Shown here: piece after piece, positions 41,540-51,504 of the stretch
Layout: every line of letters starts with the position of its first letter
How positions within the stretch are numbered: the stretch's first letter is position 1
DNA from: JAWXCB01 sp034440455
GTDB taxonomy: Bacteria; Bacteroidota; Bacteroidia; Chitinophagales; CAIOSU01
Length of the DNA: 64,000 nt
Direction: 5' to 3'
NCBI GenBank assembly: GCA_034440455.1
Contig: JAWXCB010000051.1
Span: 1 to 64,000, forward strand
Position numbers and translations under genes: made by a program
The notes under the pieces: generated by a model
What the model was told of the DNA's origin: nothing
Databases searched by the model: none
What the model saw: the letters and a program-made list of their open reading frames with translations, nothing else

Positions 41540-44500
41540 TTGCTGCACGCCAACCGTATCCTCCTTATTGCATTGAGCGCATGTGTCACTGCTGCGTTGC
41601 TCTATGCCTCCGTGCCGGGCAGCACCGTTTTCCCTGAATTTTTTGAAGAAGAAGCAACTCCGCAGGATTCGATAAAGAAAAATAAAGGCGACCTCCCTTA
41701 TCCCATTAAAGACCGTCAGGGTGATTTTGTCACGGATGATGATGACAACCCGTTTTTATTAGATGACCCTGAATCGGTTGAGAAAAGTGTAGAGTACGAC
41801 CCTGAAACTGACCGTTATATTTTAACTGAAACAATGGACGGGCGTGATGTAAAACCGCCCACCTACCTCACCTTTGATGAATATCTTGATTACCAAAAAG
41901 AACAAACACAACAGGATTATTGGAAAGAGCGCGCAGAATCCATCACGCTCATTGAAGAAAAAGGCATCATCCCCAAGCTGTATGTAACAAAAAGCCGCTT
42001 TGGAGAATGGCTTGGCAGCAACACCATTGACATCAAGCCCTCCGGAAATATTGACCTCACTCTGGGAGGTAACGTACAGAAAATTGATAACCCCGCGCAT
42101 ACCGAAAACCAGCGCAAAAGCGGAGGCTTCGACTTCGACATGCGCATTAACATGAACGTGGTTGGGAAGATTGGCGACAAAATCAAAATCAATCTTAACT
42201 ACAACACCGAAGCCACCTTCGATTTTGAAAATCAAATCAAACTGAACTACGAAGGGCAGGAAGACGATATTATCAAGGCGGTGGAAGCAGGGAATGTTGC
42301 ATTCCCTTTGCCAACTACGCTTATTCAGGGGTCCCAAAGTTTGTTTGGGTTAAAAACCAGATTACAGTTCGGCAGGCTCACAATGACCAGTGTCTATTCG
42401 CAGCAGAAATCGCAGATGGAAACGCTGACGATTGACAAGGGCGCGCAGACTTCCAACTTTGAAGTGTATGCCGACCAGTATGACGAAAACCGCCACTTCT
42501 TTCTTTCGCACTATTTCCGCGATAATTACGAAAACGCGCTTTCCACCTATCCGGTTATCAGTTCACTTGCAAATGTTACTCGACTTGAAGTATGGGTGAC
42601 CAACCGCACTGCTGCCACAGAAAATGCCCGCGACATCATCGGATTTATGGATTTGGCGGAGCCTGTCAATATTTACAGCACTACGATTACCCCGCTCGGG
42701 GGCGCAAATGTAGCTGACAATGGCGCAAACGACCTCTATGGCAGATTAAAAAATGACCCCAACGCCCGCAACATCAATAGCGCAGTGGTGACACTTGAGC
42801 AAAATTTCAATTTGATAGCAGTGCAGGATTTTGAAAAAACGTATGCCCGCAAGCTGAATACTTCAGAATATAATTTCAACCCGCAGCTTGGTATTCTCTC
42901 GCTGAATCAGGCGTTGTATGCCGATGAAGTGCTGAGCGTGGCTTATGAATACACGCTCAATGGAGAGGTCTATAAAGTGGGCGAATTTGCGCAGGATATC
43001 GGACTGGAGTATACCACTGACACGAATTCCATTGCGCGTCCAACTATTATTTTCCTCAAACTGCTCAAAGGAACATCAGCGCGCCCGAAGCTGCCGATTT
43101 GGGATTTGATGATGAAGAACGTGTATCCGTTGGGCGCCTTCCAGGTGAACAAGGAAGATTTCAAACTGAATATTATTTATCAAGATCCAGGTGGCGGGCA
43201 AAAGCGGTTCATCCCCGAAGGAAATCTCAGCGGCATTCCGCTGATTAGCGTACTCAGTTTGGATAAAGTGAATATGCAAAACGACCCGCAGCCCGATGGC
43301 GTATTCGATTTTATCTCCGGTATCACCATCAACCCTTCAAACGGCAGAGTATATTTTCCGATACTGGAACCATTCGGCAGCAATTTGCGGCAGGAATTTG
43401 TTGATGCGGGCGATGCCGGACTTGCCGATAAATATGTGTATCAGCAACTGTATGATTCCACAAAAGTTATCGCGCAGCAGTTTCCGCAACTCAACCGCTT
43501 TGTGTTGCAGGGAACATTTAAATCTGCCGTGTCAAACGAAATTTCATTGGGCGCATTTAACGTGCCGCAAGGCTCCGTGAAGGTGACAGCGGGCGGGCAA
43601 CAGTTGGTGGAAGGCAGAGATTATAGCGTTGACTATTCCTTGGGCAGAGTAAAAATTATCAATGAAGGTGTGCTGAATTCAGGCGTACCGATAAACGTGT
43701 CGTATGAAAACAACGCGCTCTTCGGCTTTCAGACAAGAACAATGTTCGGAACGCGACTTGATTACAAAGTATCGGATAAGTTCAGTTTGGGCGGCACCTT
43801 GCTGATGTTGCGCGAAAGACCGTTCACACAAAAAGTGAATATTGGAGAAGACCCGATTAAGAATATGCAATCGGGATTTGATTTTAATTACAACACCGAG
43901 TCGCAATTTTTGACATGGCTCGTGGATAAACTTCCGTTGTATGAAACCAAAGAGGCTTCTTCTTTCTCCCTGATGGGTGAAATGGCGCATTTGAATCCAG
44001 GACACCAGAAAGCTATCGGCAAAGACGGCACGGTGTATATTGATGATTTTGAAGGAACCAGCAGCACGTATGATTTGCGCTATCCCGCAAACAAATGGGT
44101 ACTTGCAAGCACTCCGAAAAATGCGCTGAACGCTTCAGGCCGAGAGCTTTTCCCGGAAGCGCAACTCACTGACTCGTTGCTTTATGCCTACAACCGAGCG
44201 CGCCTCTGCTGGTATAATATTGACCCGCTGTTTTCGCGCGACAACAGCGCCACGCCCGACCACATCTCGAATGATGACCAGTCAAATCATTACGTGCGTG
44301 AAATTGACGAACAAGAAGTGTTTCCCAACAGAACCCGCCTCAATCCCGGATTGAACAACAACCTCCTCACGTTTGATTTAGCGTATTACCCCAGAGAGCG
44401 TGGACACTATAATTACGAAGTAAGCCCAACGCCTTTTTCACAAGGCATTGACCCAAGCACAGGTCTTCTTCTGGAGCCCGAATCACGCTGGGGCGGTGTG

Positions 44501-47500
44501 ATGCGCGACCTTGATAATACCGATTTTGAAGCTGCGAATATTGAGTACATCGAATTTTGGGTGCTTGACCCGTTCATCTACAACCAGAATTCTTCCGGTG
44601 GCGAATTGTATATCAACCTTGGAAATATTTCCGAGGATATTCAAAAAGATTCACGCAAATTTTTTGAAAACGGATTGCAGGCTCCGGGAAGTCAGGTGCC
44701 GATGGACAGCACAAACTGGGGCAGAGTGCCGATTACGCAACCAATTACAAATGCGTTTGATAACGACCCTGATAAAAGAGCATGGCAAGACATCGGGCTT
44801 GATGGCTTGAATGATGATGGCGAGCGCGCCTACTTTAACGATTACCTGAGTCGCCTGCAACAGGCGGGCGCAAGTCAGGCGGTGATTGACAAAGCAACCA
44901 ACGACCCTTCTTCCGACAACTACCATTATTTTTTAGGCAGCGACTATGACAGCGAGCAACGCGCAATCCTTGAGCGCTACAAAAGATTTAATAACCAGCA
45001 GGGTAACTCGCCCATTTCAAGTTCGGGGCAAACAATTTCAGAAGCTGCTACTAACATTCCCGATTCAGAAGATTTGAATAGAGACTTCACGGTAAATGAA
45101 GCGGAAGAATATTTTCAATATCGTTTGAAATTAGAGCCGGGCATGCGGGTGGGCGACCCGTTTATCAATGATAAAGTAGATGCAACAGTGACGCTTGCAA
45201 ACGGAAACATAGAAACAATCAGTTGGTATCAGTTCCGCATTCCGATTAGCGAATACGAAAGAAAAGTGGGCAGCATTCCCGACTTCCGCTCCATCCGTTT
45301 TATGCGCATGTTTCTTACCGGCTTTGAAGATTCAGTGGTGCTGCGTTTCGCGCGTCTTGAGCTTACGCGCAACCAATGGAGGCGCTATCAGTTTTCGCTG
45401 CTCGACCCGGGCGAATATGTGCCTGATGACGAAGCAAGCAACACTTATTTCAATGTGGCTGCTGTAAACGTGGAAGAAAATTCAGAGAAATTCCCTGTTC
45501 CTTACTCGCTGCCGCCCGGCATTTTACGCGAGCAAAACATCACCAGCACCAACGTGAACGCGCTGCAAAATGAGCAGTCGCTGCAATTGGATGTATGCGA
45601 CTTGAAAGATGGCGATTCCCGCGCGGTATTTAAAAATCTCAATCTTGACCTGCGCACCTACAAACGGCTGAAAATGTTTATTCACGGTGAATCGGGTGAT
45701 GTTGCCGACCCGCTGAATGATTGCGATGTGCGCGTGTTCATGCGACTTGGATCCGATTTCACCAATAACTATTATGAATATGAAATCCCGCTGAGAATTA
45801 CTCCCGCAGGTTCCTATAACCCGGATGATGAGAATGACCAAAAGCTGATTTGGCCCGAAGAAAATTTCATTGACCTCGCGCTGGATAGCTTATACAAAGT
45901 GAAAATTCTGCGCAGTCTCCTGCCGAATTATGACCCTACCTCGCCCTTCATTATATATGATGCGCGTGGAAATAAATTCACTGTTGTCGGAAATCCTGAT
46001 TTGGGCTTGGTGAAAACTGCGATGCTTGGAGTGCGCAACCCAAAGGCTGAAGCAGGCAGCGATTCAACCTGCACTGATGATGGACAAGCGAAATGCGTAG
46101 AAGTGTGGTTCAATGAGTTGCGCCTCCTTGGTCTTGACGAAGGAGGGGGCTTTGCTGCATTGGCGCGCATGGAAACGAAACTTGCCGATTTGGGTGGTCT
46201 CAACTTCTCCACGCAGATGCACACCATCGGCTATGGTCAAATCGAGCAAAAAGTGCAGGAGCGTTTTCGCGATACGTATTGGAACTATGACTTAGCAGGA
46301 AATATTGACCTCGGAAAATTTATCCCTGAAAAAGTGGGGCTGCGCATCCCGATGTACGCGGGCATCACGCAAGGATTCAGCACTCCGCAATATGACCCGT
46401 ATGAATTGGATGTTCCGCTGGAGGTCAAACTGCGTCTCATTGCAATTCAGGATGATAAGCTCGACTACAAGCGTCAGGCGCAAACGCGCCAAACCATCAA
46501 AAGTCTCAACTTTTCCAACGTGCGGTTTGTGTCACCACGCAGCGATAAAAAACTGCGCGTGTATGACCCGTCAAACATAAACCTCACGTTTGCATACAGT
46601 AACACCCTGCGCACCACCCCCTTCATAGAGAAAAACGAAATCAGACAATACACGGCAAGGCTTGGCTATAATTTCTCCCCGCAGGCGAAATATTTCACGC
46701 CATTCGGCAAGATGATAAAATCAAAGAGCAAATACCTTACGCTCGTAAAAGATCTTAACTTCAATTTTATCCCAAACAATCTTGCCTTCTCCACAGAGAT
46801 GAGCAGAATGTATGCCGAAACGGTGCTGCGCCAGATTGATGCGGATGAAATTCCTTCCGACCCGACTTTCGAAAAATATTTTACGTGGGACAGGATTTAC
46901 GGATTTAAATACAACCCGATGAAATCAGTGACGGTTGATTTCAGTGCTATTAACAATGCCAGCATTGACGAGCCAAACGGAAGACTTGATACCGATGAAA
47001 AGAAAGATTCCCTGTGGAACAACATTTTTGACTGGGGGCGCACTACGCGCTATCAGCATAACTTCAGTTCTACCTACAATGCACCACTCAACAAAATTCC
47101 GCTGCTCGACTGGACACAGGCGCGCGCCAGTTATGGCACAACTTATAGCTGGGCAACAGGCAAACTATACCGCGACCCGAACTTAGATCAGATCGTGGAT
47201 AATCCGCTCGGCAACGTCATCAGCAACACACGCGACATTAAATTGAATGGCGAATTGGATTTCAGAAAACTTTATGACAAATTCACAAAACTGAAGCCGT
47301 ACAACTCCACCAAAACGCGCACCGAGCAGGATTGGAAACGAAAAGAGCGTGAAAAGAAGATTGCAGAAAATGAAAAGAAGAAAAGAAAAATTGATGACGA
47401 TATTGATAAACTCAGAAAAGAAATTGAAAAGATTGAAGACCAGATTTCCGAAATCAAGAAGGACACGATTCAAAACAAGCGAGAAGAAATCAAGAAGTTG

Positions 47501-48988
47501 AAAAAGCAAAAGAAGGAGAAAAAACAAAAAATCAAAAAACTGCAAACGGACAGAGGGAAAATTCAAAACCCCGAAAGTCCCGCTGTTTCTCCTTTCATAC
47601 GTCCGTTTATTGCGCTGAAGCGCGTCTCCATGACATTCAGCAAAACACAGGGCAGCGCGATTCCGGGTTATATGCCCAAAACAAAAATTTTAGGACAGGC
47701 GGATGGATTTAACAAGCCGGGATTAAATTTCATTTTTGGCTATCAGCCTGACTTGAAATGGCTGGATGATGCGGCAGCAAAGGGCTGGATAACGAGCGAT
47801 ACGAGCCTCAACTTTCAGGTGCTGCAATCAACAGCGCGCAATCTCAACTTTAAAGCAGTGGTGGAGCCATTTCGCGATTTCAAAGTTGACCTCACGGTTG
47901 ACCGCACCATCACGGAAAACTATTCGGAGTATTTCAAAAAGCAATATACAAACAGCCCCTTCGACCACCTCACTCCGCAAACTACGGGAAGCTACACAGT
48001 GACGTACATCTCAATTCAGACGTTGTTTCAAAAATCGGATGATAACGGATTCACCGATGCCTTCCGGCAGTTTCAGGATGTGAACCGCAGCATTATTTCA
48101 AACAGGCTCGCAAATGGCAATCCAAATTCCAACGGAAATTTCATACTGCCCGATACTGCCAATACAGAGTTGCAGAATTTTAATGAAGGTTACGGACCTT
48201 ACAGCCAGGATGTGCTGATTCCTTCTTTCATCGCAGCCTACACCAATCAAAGCCCGAATGACGTGAAGCTCGACCCGTTCAAAGTGTTTCCGCTGCCCAA
48301 CTGGCGCGTGACCTACAACGGATTAAGCAACATTCCGATTTTCAAAAAGGTGATGAACAGCATCAACATCACGCATGGCTACAGTTCTACTTACACCATA
48401 AATAATTTCCAGTCAAACCTGAAATTTGATGGTGATAATTATTTCCGTCCTTCGGAACTTGATGAATTAAACAACAACTTCATTTCTTATTACAGCATTC
48501 CGCAGGTGGTGATTACCGAGCAGCTTTCACCGCTCATCGGGGTGGACATCACCTGGAAAAACAACATGACTTCTAAGTTTGATTTTAAGAAAACGCGCAA
48601 CCTTGCCATGAGCGTAATTGACTATCAAATCAGCGAGTCGCGCACTACGGAATTTACGTTTGGCTTCGGCTACCGCTTGAAAGGATTGGTGATTCCATTT
48701 AAAATCAAAGGCAAAAAGAAGAAACTTGAAAACGAACTCAACTTTAAGTGCGATGTGTCTTACCGCGATAACGTCACCTTCAGCCAGCGCCTCGATCAGC
48801 AGGTGAGTGAGCCAACACGCGGCATGAAAACCATCCGCGTGTCGCCTTCAATTGATTATATCATCAACAGCAAGTTGCGCGTGAAATTATTTTTCGACCG
48901 CAACCGCTCCATCCCGGCAACATCGGCCTCCTTCCCTATTACAAACACACGCGCTGGGATAACGATTAGTTTCTCACTGGCTCCGTAA
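41540..48988 (+). CDS. sprA: Cell-surface protein SprA (Sov), type IX secretion translocon
   Basis: This 2482-residue outer-membrane protein starts at a TTG just after ruvA; the hydrophobic signal (NRILLIALSACVTAALLYAS) begins at once. SprA homologues form a giant 36-strand beta-barrel through which T9SS cargo crosses the outer membrane, and they also support gliding motility. Family landmarks are present: SRFGEWLGSNTIDIKPSGNIDLTLGG near 150, YIDDFEGTSSTYDLRYP near 833, and a long strand-rich C-terminus ending in the barrel signature ITISFSLAP. A strongly charged Lys/Glu coiled coil spans about 1935-2008 between barrel segments. Length is in the family range (about 2300-2500). Confidence 0.97.
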   Translation: MLHANRILLIALSACVTAALLYASVPGSTVFPEFFEEEATPQDSIKKNKGDLPYPIKDRQGDFVTDDDDNPFLLDDPESVEKSVEYDPETDRYILTETMDGRDVKPPTYLTFDEYLDYQKEQTQQDYWKERAESITLIEEKGIIPKLYVTKSRFGEWLGSNTIDIKPSGNIDLTLGGNVQKIDNPAHTENQRKSGGFDFDMRINMNVVGKIGDKIKINLNYNTEATFDFENQIKLNYEGQEDDIIKAVEAGNVAFPLPTTLIQGSQSLFGLKTRLQFGRLTMTSVYSQQKSQMETLTIDKGAQTSNFEVYADQYDENRHFFLSHYFRDNYENALSTYPVISSLANVTRLEVWVTNRTAATENARDIIGFMDLAEPVNIYSTTITPLGGANVADNGANDLYGRLKNDPNARNINSAVVTLEQNFNLIAVQDFEKTYARKLNTSEYNFNPQLGILSLNQALYADEVLSVAYEYTLNGEVYKVGEFAQDIGLEYTTDTNSIARPTIIFLKLLKGTSARPKLPIWDLMMKNVYPLGAFQVNKEDFKLNIIYQDPGGGQKRFIPEGNLSGIPLISVLSLDKVNMQNDPQPDGVFDFISGITINPSNGRVYFPILEPFGSNLRQEFVDAGDAGLADKYVYQQLYDSTKVIAQQFPQLNRFVLQGTFKSAVSNEISLGAFNVPQGSVKVTAGGQQLVEGRDYSVDYSLGRVKIINEGVLNSGVPINVSYENNALFGFQTRTMFGTRLDYKVSDKFSLGGTLLMLRERPFTQKVNIGEDPIKNMQSGFDFNYNTESQFLTWLVDKLPLYETKEASSFSLMGEMAHLNPGHQKAIGKDGTVYIDDFEGTSSTYDLRYPANKWVLASTPKNALNASGRELFPEAQLTDSLLYAYNRARLCWYNIDPLFSRDNSATPDHISNDDQSNHYVREIDEQEVFPNRTRLNPGLNNNLLTFDLAYYPRERGHYNYEVSPTPFSQGIDPSTGLLLEPESRWGGVMRDLDNTDFEAANIEYIEFWVLDPFIYNQNSSGGELYINLGNISEDIQKDSRKFFENGLQAPGSQVPMDSTNWGRVPITQPITNAFDNDPDKRAWQDIGLDGLNDDGERAYFNDYLSRLQQAGASQAVIDKATNDPSSDNYHYFLGSDYDSEQRAILERYKRFNNQQGNSPISSSGQTISEAATNIPDSEDLNRDFTVNEAEEYFQYRLKLEPGMRVGDPFINDKVDATVTLANGNIETISWYQFRIPISEYERKVGSIPDFRSIRFMRMFLTGFEDSVVLRFARLELTRNQWRRYQFSLLDPGEYVPDDEASNTYFNVAAVNVEENSEKFPVPYSLPPGILREQNITSTNVNALQNEQSLQLDVCDLKDGDSRAVFKNLNLDLRTYKRLKMFIHGESGDVADPLNDCDVRVFMRLGSDFTNNYYEYEIPLRITPAGSYNPDDENDQKLIWPEENFIDLALDSLYKVKILRSLLPNYDPTSPFIIYDARGNKFTVVGNPDLGLVKTAMLGVRNPKAEAGSDSTCTDDGQAKCVEVWFNELRLLGLDEGGGFAALARMETKLADLGGLNFSTQMHTIGYGQIEQKVQERFRDTYWNYDLAGNIDLGKFIPEKVGLRIPMYAGITQGFSTPQYDPYELDVPLEVKLRLIAIQDDKLDYKRQAQTRQTIKSLNFSNVRFVSPRSDKKLRVYDPSNINLTFAYSNTLRTTPFIEKNEIRQYTARLGYNFSPQAKYFTPFGKMIKSKSKYLTLVKDLNFNFIPNNLAFSTEMSRMYAETVLRQIDADEIPSDPTFEKYFTWDRIYGFKYNPMKSVTVDFSAINNASIDEPNGRLDTDEKKDSLWNNIFDWGRTTRYQHNFSSTYNAPLNKIPLLDWTQARASYGTTYSWATGKLYRDPNLDQIVDNPLGNVISNTRDIKLNGELDFRKLYDKFTKLKPYNSTKTRTEQDWKRKEREKKIAENEKKKRKIDDDIDKLRKEIEKIEDQISEIKKDTIQNKREEIKKLKKQKKEKKQKIKKLQTDRGKIQNPESPAVSPFIRPFIALKRVSMTFSKTQGSAIPGYMPKTKILGQADGFNKPGLNFIFGYQPDLKWLDDAAAKGWITSDTSLNFQVLQSTARNLNFKAVVEPFRDFKVDLTVDRTITENYSEYFKKQYTNSPFDHLTPQTTGSYTVTYISIQTLFQKSDDNGFTDAFRQFQDVNRSIISNRLANGNPNSNGNFILPDTANTELQNFNEGYGPYSQDVLIPSFIAAYTNQSPNDVKLDPFKVFPLPNWRVTYNGLSNIPIFKKVMNSINITHGYSSTYTINNFQSNLKFDGDNYFRPSELDELNNNFISYYSIPQVVITEQLSPLIGVDITWKNNMTSKFDFKKTRNLAMSVIDYQISESRTTEFTFGFGYRLKGLVIPFKIKGKKKKLENELNFKCDVSYRDNVTFSQRLDQQVSEPTRGMKTIRVSPSIDYIINSKLRVKLFFDRNRSIPATSASFPITNTRAGITISFSLAP

Positions 48989-49080
48989 TATTTTTATGTT
49001 AATGCAAGTCCTGCGATGCAGTCCTTTCTTTAAGTTGGAGGATAGCTTCACTCACAGAGCCTCGTTCCCAAGGACAGACT

Positions 49081-51309
49081 TCACTCCATCGCCTCTTTCA
49101 ACTTCTGCATATTCCGCTTGATGTGCGGATAGTAAAGCGTTTCCGAGATGTTTCTCTTTTCGCGCGTGGTGAGGTGAAAACTCATAGACGCTTCCTTTTC
49201 TTTTTTATCAGGAATGTATTCAAAGTAAATCACGTCCATCTTGCCGCCAACCCAGTCTTTTGCATAATCCACGAGATAGTTATGATTGTAATCCTGAATG
49301 TTGTCCCAGTTTTCGTAAAGATTTGAAATCGGATTAATCACGCGATCGAGAATGGATTCGCGGTGATAGGCTTCTATCTCGCTTTCGCGCTTGAAATTGC
49401 GGATTTGTATCAGCACCACTCCGCTCGTGTTTTCGTTTATCCAATCTTTAAACGTGTAGATGAATCGCGTGGAAGTTTCGATGCCGTAGTTATCGCGGAA
49501 GCCCGCGTCCATCGTTTTAATTACCGGCTCGGAAGGCAATGTTACATTGGGTAAAATATAAGGATAGGTTCCGTTCATGCGCACCGCGCTGGTGAGTTGA
49601 AGATTGAGCGGGTCGTTGTCGGAGAACAGGCGCATGAAATCCACCGCGTCAATATCCGCTGTGCCCGTTTCTAAACCATCAAGAGGAGGGCGCATGAGGT
49701 AAGAAGAAGGCTGCGCGCTCACAATCAGCTTGCGCTCGTCATTGATAATCGTGGGAACAAAAATCAGCATCGGAATGAGCGCATTCTTTTCATACTGCGC
49801 GTTTTCGCCAATGGTTTTGCTCATCATGTTGCCGGTGTTTGCATTCAACTGTTTTTCCATTGCATAGCCTCGGTCTTTGCGATAGGTATAGCCGCCTATC
49901 TCAAATTTTTGCCAGGGTAAAAACAAATCATTCACCACGATAGTGAAGCAAATGGAGTTGAGTAAATCTTTTGAAATGTTATCCGCGTGAATGGGGTCAT
50001 TAAACGAATCAAATTGCTTCAATTGTTTTTGCAGATACAATTCGCGCAGATACGTTGCGCCAAACATGCCGCCTGATGAGCCGGTGATGGCAACTGTGTG
50101 TTTCATCAGATTTCCGTTCAGCATACTGTCAGCTTTCTGCATCACCAGCGTGGTAAATTTTGCAGAGCTTAATCCGCCACCGCTCACGCTGAGTAAAATC
50201 ATTTTCGGTTTTTCCTGCCCTGTTTGCTGCTTCCATTTTTCAAGAATCGCCAGTGTGTTGCGCTTATCTTCTTCGATGTTTTCTTTGCTGCCTATTTTCT
50301 CCAGAGTTCCATGCGTGTAGAGCGCAGGAGCGTTATTGTAATTCAATCCATACGCTTTGTTATCATAGCTGAATCCGCCATAGCGGTAAAAAATATCGAG
50401 CGCAACAATCAACAGAATCAGCGCGGTGTTTTTCCAGGTTTTCAGCCAAAAACTTAATACGCCCGAAAGCGAAACGAAAATGCCGAATAACAGTAACATG
50501 CTTGCGCCCGCAGGAATGTTGAAGATTTCATAATCAATCAAAAATCCAAGCGCAATCAGCGTGGCGAGCGTAGCCAATTCAATAATCAGCGCGCTGAAAT
50601 GGTTTTGCCGCAGCACGGAAAGAATCATTTTTTCATCATAATGCTCCACCCCGCGAATGCGCCTGATTTTCATACGCGCAGTAAGGAAATGGTCAACGGG
50701 AAATTCTTCTTCCTTTCTGCGAAACTGATCCCACATCATATTTTGGCGCATACGCATTTTGCGCGTGATGCGCGCGCCCGATTTAATCTTCATGCCGAAC
50801 ATGGCAAAAAGATTTTTCGTGGTGGTGGTGAAATACACCGCTGAAATAAAAATGATAACAAACAAGCCGGTAAAAAATCCTGAAACATCGAGCAGAATAT
50901 CCTTTGCATTTACCAACTCGCGGCTCAACTGAAAATTGATGGTGATGATAAAATACGTAAGCAAAAATGCAATCGGCAGCAATGAATTGTTGATGCAGAA
51001 AATGGCAAACGGGCGATTGAACGTGGCAAGAAACGGAAAGCGATAACTGTCGAGAATATACACCGCGATATTCCACGTCATCAGGTAGCCGCCAAACGCT
51101 GCGCCCAGAATAGAGAAGCTGAGAAAATCAACGCGACCGAGATATTCAGGGTCAAGCAATAGATAAGGTATTCCGTAAGAGCGCCCCCAGTTATTTGTGA
51201 TGATGAGAAATAAAAACAGCCAGACGAAAATGAGAATCTGGTGATTTTTAAAATGGAGAATGAGCAGTTGAACAGGAAAAAACCGGTGGAGTTTGCGCAG
51301 AAGTTCCAT
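49081..51309 (-). CDS. Membrane-embedded patatin-like phospholipase
   Basis: This 742-residue protein has two clusters of membrane helices (about 24-40, 64-86, 104-127 and 142-162, then 236-256, 266-288 and 293-308), separated by a basic cytoplasmic stretch (about 170-235, KSGARITRKMRMRQNMM). The C-terminal half is a patatin lipase: a Gly-rich oxyanion segment SVSGGGLSSA (374-383), nucleophile S412 in GSSGG and catalytic D601 in DAG. This Ser-Asp dyad cleaves acyl chains of phospholipids. Its membrane anchoring suggests action on the inner-membrane bilayer. It is a single gene, convergent with sprA. Fusion of patatin to so many helices is unusual. Confidence 0.82.
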   Translation of the reverse strand: MELLRKLHRFFPVQLLILHFKNHQILIFVWLFLFLIITNNWGRSYGIPYLLLDPEYLGRVDFLSFSILGAAFGGYLMTWNIAVYILDSYRFPFLATFNRPFAIFCINNSLLPIAFLLTYFIITINFQLSRELVNAKDILLDVSGFFTGLFVIIFISAVYFTTTTKNLFAMFGMKIKSGARITRKMRMRQNMMWDQFRRKEEEFPVDHFLTARMKIRRIRGVEHYDEKMILSVLRQNHFSALIIELATLATLIALGFLIDYEIFNIPAGASMLLLFGIFVSLSGVLSFWLKTWKNTALILLIVALDIFYRYGGFSYDNKAYGLNYNNAPALYTHGTLEKIGSKENIEEDKRNTLAILEKWKQQTGQEKPKMILLSVSGGGLSSAKFTTLVMQKADSMLNGNLMKHTVAITGSSGGMFGATYLRELYLQKQLKQFDSFNDPIHADNISKDLLNSICFTIVVNDLFLPWQKFEIGGYTYRKDRGYAMEKQLNANTGNMMSKTIGENAQYEKNALIPMLIFVPTIINDERKLIVSAQPSSYLMRPPLDGLETGTADIDAVDFMRLFSDNDPLNLQLTSAVRMNGTYPYILPNVTLPSEPVIKTMDAGFRDNYGIETSTRFIYTFKDWINENTSGVVLIQIRNFKRESEIEAYHRESILDRVINPISNLYENWDNIQDYNHNYLVDYAKDWVGGKMDVIYFEYIPDKKEKEASMSFHLTTREKRNISETLYYPHIKRNMQKLKEAME

Positions 51310-51412
51310 GCCCGTTGGGTTGGAATAAATTTAGATGAATCTTATTTCTACAAATGACATAGTTATGGATACGGTGTGAAAAGGTGTTAGTTGCTTAGGA
51401 CACTTCGCGGGG

Positions 51413-51502
51413 AAAATTCAAAATCCATTAATCAAATCTTAATGGAACAAACACAGTTCGGTATTCGTCATTTGAAATTTGATTTTTTGAAAATTGAATT
51501 TT
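51413..51502. repeat. AATCAAAT/ATTTGATT inverted-repeat region
   Basis: AAAATTCAA (51413-51421) pairs with TTGAATTTT (51494-51502), and inside it AATCAAAT (51430-51437) pairs with ATTTGATT (51477-51484). This is a second copy of the A/T-rich family seen at 36868-36912. It lies just after the beta-helix lipoprotein gene, in the 195-bp gap before the patatin gene. Confidence 0.55.
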
Positions 51503-51504
51503 AT

